From positions 434,001 through 498,000 of the forward strand of contig NZ_CP112880.1 in NCBI RefSeq assembly GCF_028747205.1: DNA of 64,000 nt, read 5' to 3'. This stretch comes from Streptomyces sp. CA-278952 (GTDB lineage: Bacteria > Actinomycetota > Actinomycetes > Streptomycetales > Streptomycetaceae). Below are positions 61,388 to 64,000 of the stretch, piece by piece. The notes under the pieces were generated by a model that saw only the letters and a program-made list of their open reading frames with translations, ran no database searches and was not told the DNA's origin. Both the position numbers and the translations under genes were made by a program. Every line of letters begins with the position of its first letter. Position 1 is the first letter of the stretch.

Positions 61388-62787
61388 CCGAGCACCGTGA
61401 AGACACCCGGCACCGCGAGCACTCCGACGCCTTCGATCCGGCCGGCTCCACCGCGTCGACCGGCTTCCCTGTCGTGCCCGGCATCGATCCGGAGGTGCTG
61501 CGGCGGCGTGCCCTCGACGCGCTACTGTCCGCGCGCGAGCGGACCGCGCTGCTCACCGACAGTGTGGACGACGGCGAACTGACCGCTCAGCACTCCCCGT
61601 TGATGTCACCGCTGGTCTGGGACCTGGCGCACATCGGCAACCAGGAAGAGCAGTGGCTGCTGCGCGCGGTCGGCGGCCGGGAGGCGCTGCGCCCGGAGAT
61701 CGACGGGCTGTACAACGCCTTCGAGCACACGCGCGCCTCGCGCCCCTCGCTGCCGCTGCTGGCCCCCGCCGAGGCCAGGACGTACGCCTCCGACGTACGG
61801 GGGCGGGCGCTGGACCTGCTGGAGGGCGCACCGCTGCACGAGGGCGGGCGCCCGCTGGAGCGGGCCGGGTTCGCCTTCGGCATGATCGCCCAGCATGAAC
61901 AGCAGCACGACGAGACGATGTTGATCACCCATCAGCTGCGCGCGGGGCCCGCGGCGCTGACCGCGCCCGCGCCGCCCCCGCCCGTCGGTGCCGAGGCGCT
62001 GCCGGACGACGTCCTGATTCCCGGTGGCCCGTTCACGATGGGGACCTCCGCCGAGCCGTGGGCCCTGGACAACGAACGGCCCGCGCACCGGTGCGACGTG
62101 CCGGCGTTCCGTCTGGACACCTCGCCGGTCACCTGTGGTGCCTACCTCCGCTTCATCGAGGACGGCGGGTACCGGCAGAGGCGCTGGTGGGCGCCCGAGG
62201 GCTGGGCCATGGTCCGTGAACACGACCTGGCCGCACCGCTGTTCTGGCGGCGGGAGGCGGGAGCGTGGCTGCGCCGCCGGTTCGGGGTGACCGAGCTGGT
62301 GCCGGAGGACGAGCCGGTGCTGCACGTCAGCTGGTACGAGGCGGACGCGTACGCCCGCTGGGCGGGGCGGCGGCTGCCCACGGAGAGCGAGTGGGAGAAG
62401 GCCGCCCGTCACGATCCGGCCTCCGGCCGCTCCCGGCGCTACCCGTGGGGCGACGAGGACCCGACGCCCGAGCGGGCCAACCTGGGCCAGCGCCACCTGC
62501 GTCCGGCACGGTCCGGCGCGTATCCGGCGGGCCGTTCGCCCGCCGGGGCCGGGCAGTTGATCGGTGACGTGTGGGAGTGGACCTCCAGCGACTTCCAGCC
62601 CTATCCGGGGTTCGTGGCGTTTCCCTACCGCGAGTACTCGGAAGTGTTCTTCGGGCCGGGGCACAAGGTGCTGCGCGGCGGCTCGTTCGCCGTGGGCGAG
62701 GTCGCCTGCCGGGGCACCTTCCGCAACTGGGACCTTCCGGTGCGGCGGCAGATCTTCTCCGGATTCCGCACCGCGAGGGATGCCTGA
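61384..62787 (+). CDS. egtB: Hercynylcysteine sulfoxide synthase EgtB
   Basis: Protein of 467 residues. It links gamma-glutamylcysteine to hercynine using O2 and non-heme iron. The DinB-like N-terminal domain gives the iron histidines (VWDLAHIGNQEEQW and MIAQHEQQHDETML). The C-terminal formylglycine-enzyme/sulfatase-modifying domain has VLIPGGPFTMGTSAEPWALD, ESEWEKAARHDPASG, YPWGDEDPTPERANLG and LRGGSFAVG. It overlaps egtA (ATGA) and egtC (TGATG). Confidence 0.96.
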   Translation: MTEHREDTRHREHSDAFDPAGSTASTGFPVVPGIDPEVLRRRALDALLSARERTALLTDSVDDGELTAQHSPLMSPLVWDLAHIGNQEEQWLLRAVGGREALRPEIDGLYNAFEHTRASRPSLPLLAPAEARTYASDVRGRALDLLEGAPLHEGGRPLERAGFAFGMIAQHEQQHDETMLITHQLRAGPAALTAPAPPPPVGAEALPDDVLIPGGPFTMGTSAEPWALDNERPAHRCDVPAFRLDTSPVTCGAYLRFIEDGGYRQRRWWAPEGWAMVREHDLAAPLFWRREAGAWLRRRFGVTELVPEDEPVLHVSWYEADAYARWAGRRLPTESEWEKAARHDPASGRSRRYPWGDEDPTPERANLGQRHLRPARSGAYPAGRSPAGAGQLIGDVWEWTSSDFQPYPGFVAFPYREYSEVFFGPGHKVLRGGSFAVGEVACRGTFRNWDLPVRRQIFSGFRTARDA

Positions 62788-63542
62788 TGTGCCGTCACAT
62801 CGCCTATGTGGGCGAGCCGGTGGCGCTCGGAGAGATTCTGCTGCGGCCTCCGCACGCCTTGGTGCGGCAGTCCTGGGCGCCGCGCCGCCAGCGCTTCGGC
62901 ACGGTGAACGCGGATGGTTTCGGGGTCGGTTGGTACGCGGAGGGGGACCCGCTGCCCGGACGCTACCGCCGCCAGGGACCGATATGGGGCGACGAGACCT
63001 TCACCGATCTGGCCCGGGTGGTACGCAGCACCGCGCTGCTGGCCGCCGTACGGGATGCCACCGAGGCGGGTGCGGACGGGGAGGCCGCGGCCGCGCCGTA
63101 CACCGCCGGGCGGCAGTTGTTCAGCCACAACGGGATGGTGCGGGGCTGGCCCGGCTCACTCGCCGACGCGGCCGCGGCCCTGCCCGCCGAGAGACTCCTG
63201 TCGCTGGCCGCCCGTAACGACTCGGCGCTGATCTGGGCGCTGATCCGCCACCGGACCGACGCGGGGGACGATGTGCCGCGCGCCGTCGCGGAGACCGTGC
63301 GGGAGGTCGCGGCCGCCGCGCCCGGCTCCCGGCTGAATCTGCTCCTCACCGACGGGGAGACGATCACGGCGACCGCCTGGGGCGACACCCTCTGGTACCT
63401 CACGACACCGGGCCACCGCACCGCGGTCGCCTCGGAGCCGTACGACGACGACCCGCTCTGGCGCGAGGTCCCCGACCGCACGCTGCTGGTCGCGAGCTCC
63501 ACAGACGTCCTGCTCACCCCGCTCAAGGAGCCCACCGCGTGA
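62787..63542 (+). CDS. egtC: Gamma-glutamyl-hercynylcysteine sulfoxide hydrolase EgtC
   Basis: Protein of 251 residues, class II glutamine-amidotransferase fold. The N-terminal nucleophile Cys2 is in MCRHIAYVGEP; GTVNADGFGVGWYAEGD, LFSHNGMVRGWPGS and RNDSALIWALI are the other family landmarks. It removes the gamma-glutamyl group after EgtB. The start overlaps the egtB stop by one base, and the egtD start overlaps its stop by 4. Confidence 0.95.
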   Translation: MCRHIAYVGEPVALGEILLRPPHALVRQSWAPRRQRFGTVNADGFGVGWYAEGDPLPGRYRRQGPIWGDETFTDLARVVRSTALLAAVRDATEAGADGEAAAAPYTAGRQLFSHNGMVRGWPGSLADAAAALPAERLLSLAARNDSALIWALIRHRTDAGDDVPRAVAETVREVAAAAPGSRLNLLLTDGETITATAWGDTLWYLTTPGHRTAVASEPYDDDPLWREVPDRTLLVASSTDVLLTPLKEPTA

Positions 63543-64000
63543 GTCCCTTCCTGCTGACCCGCACCCTGCCGGTGGACGCGACGGACGCGGCGCTGCGCGC
63601 CGACGTCCTCAGCGGCCTGACCCGGCATCCCAAGACCCTGCCGCCGAAGTGGTTCTACGACGCCCGCGGCAGCGAGCTGTTCGAGGAGATCACCCGGCTG
63701 CCGGAGTACTACCCGACCCGCGCGGAGCGGGAGATTCTTCAGGCGCGTGCCGAGGAGATCGCCGCGTCGTCGGGCGCCCGGACGGTGATCGAGCTGGGCT
63801 CGGGGTCGTCCGAGAAGACCCGTCATCTGCTGGACGTGCTCCCCGGGTTGCACAGTTACGTCCCCGTGGACGTGAGCGAGAGCGCGCTGACGGGGGCGGC
63901 CGAGTCGCTGCTCGCCGAGCACCCGGGGCTGTCCGTCCACGCGCTGATCGCGGACTTCACCGGGGGCCTGGCCCTGCCGGGGACACCGGGGCCCCGGCTG
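63539..64000 (+). CDS. egtD: Histidine N-alpha-methyltransferase EgtD (3' end outside window)
   Basis: The first 154 codons (GTG start) are present: DVLSGLTRHPKTLPPKWFYD, GSELFEEITRLPEYYPTRAE and VIELGSGSSEKTRHLLDVL, the SAM-binding motif of EgtD, then VPVDVSESAL. It trimethylates histidine to hercynine, the first step of ergothioneine synthesis. The C-terminal half is cut off. Confidence 0.95.
   Translation, partial: MSPFLLTRTLPVDATDAALRADVLSGLTRHPKTLPPKWFYDARGSELFEEITRLPEYYPTRAEREILQARAEEIAASSGARTVIELGSGSSEKTRHLLDVLPGLHSYVPVDVSESALTGAAESLLAEHPGLSVHALIADFTGGLALPGTPGPRL

Overview
This window looks like a stretch of a Streptomyces (or close actinomycete) chromosome. GC is very high throughout, coding is dense, GTG starts and 4-base ATGA/GTGA overlaps are common, and several genes are typical of the genus: a Streptomyces subtilisin inhibitor, a complete egtABC plus the start of egtD, and an HSP18-regulator-type gene. 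I see no rRNA, tRNA, CRISPR array, phage or plasmid backbone. All product calls come from reading motifs and context; nothing was searched against a database.

Region 1 (1-5.9 kb) is a zinc-starvation (Zur-type) island. A FecCD-type metallophore importer (permease cut by the window edge, plus lipoprotein) diverges from a beta-propeller gene across a Zur-like box. A second, nearly matching box separates rpmB2-rpsN2 from rpmG2-rpmE2-COG0523-rpsR2, which encode ribosomal protein paralogues without zinc-binding cysteine sets. A third box precedes an orphan cysteine-free L32 gene at 46.8 kb. Region 2 (6.2-11.2 kb) has a secreted protease inhibitor and an iron-box-controlled siderophore importer (ATPase, lipoprotein, fused double permease). 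Region 3 (11.2-13.6 kb) holds a TOPRIM protein, an MFS transporter and an NTF2-like protein.

Region 4 (13.7-25.3 kb) is the most interesting. It is a compact biosynthetic cluster with no NRPS or PKS. A leftward operon runs acylating aldehyde dehydrogenase, 4-hydroxy-2-oxoacid aldolase, JmjC/cupin oxygenase, alpha-oxoamine synthase, CitE-like lyase, ornithine-cyclodeaminase-like reductase, ATP-grasp-like ligase and MaoC hydratase. Divergent from it are an MFS exporter and a second ATP-grasp-like ligase related to the first. The enzyme set suggests building a substituted succinyl-CoA, fusing it to an amino acid to make a carbonylmethylene (ketomethylene) pseudodipeptide, and then adding amide bonds. 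That product logic is inference.

Region 5 (25.5-43.4 kb) is mixed: a TetR/EamA exporter pair with a palindromic operator, a transposase remnant, an excalibur-domain protein, a pirin, a TPR protein, a lipoprotein, a phosphopantetheinyl transferase with a phosphoesterase, a PI-PLC-like membrane protein, glycosyltransferase and WecA-like genes, a decayed amidohydrolase, a dimethylargininase-like enzyme, a VanX-like dipeptidase, a beta-trefoil secreted protein and a ComB-like phosphatase. Region 6 (43.4-51.6 kb) is stress and metal biology: an arsR-arsN-like pair with a stub of arsC, a DUF4396 membrane protein behind a CsoR-type box, an APC permease, L32, and a persulfide/sulfite island (rhodanese, CstR-like repressor, TauE, rhodanese, CstB-like persulfide dioxygenase) with three further CsoR-family boxes. 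A broken TPR-CHAT gene follows.

Region 7 (51.5-64 kb) has htpG, an HSP18-type regulator with its own inverted repeat, a flavin disulfide reductase beside thioredoxin, a LacI regulator, a PemK-like protein, a TIGR02452/PARG-like protein and the ergothioneine operon egtA-B-C-D, whose egtD runs off the end.
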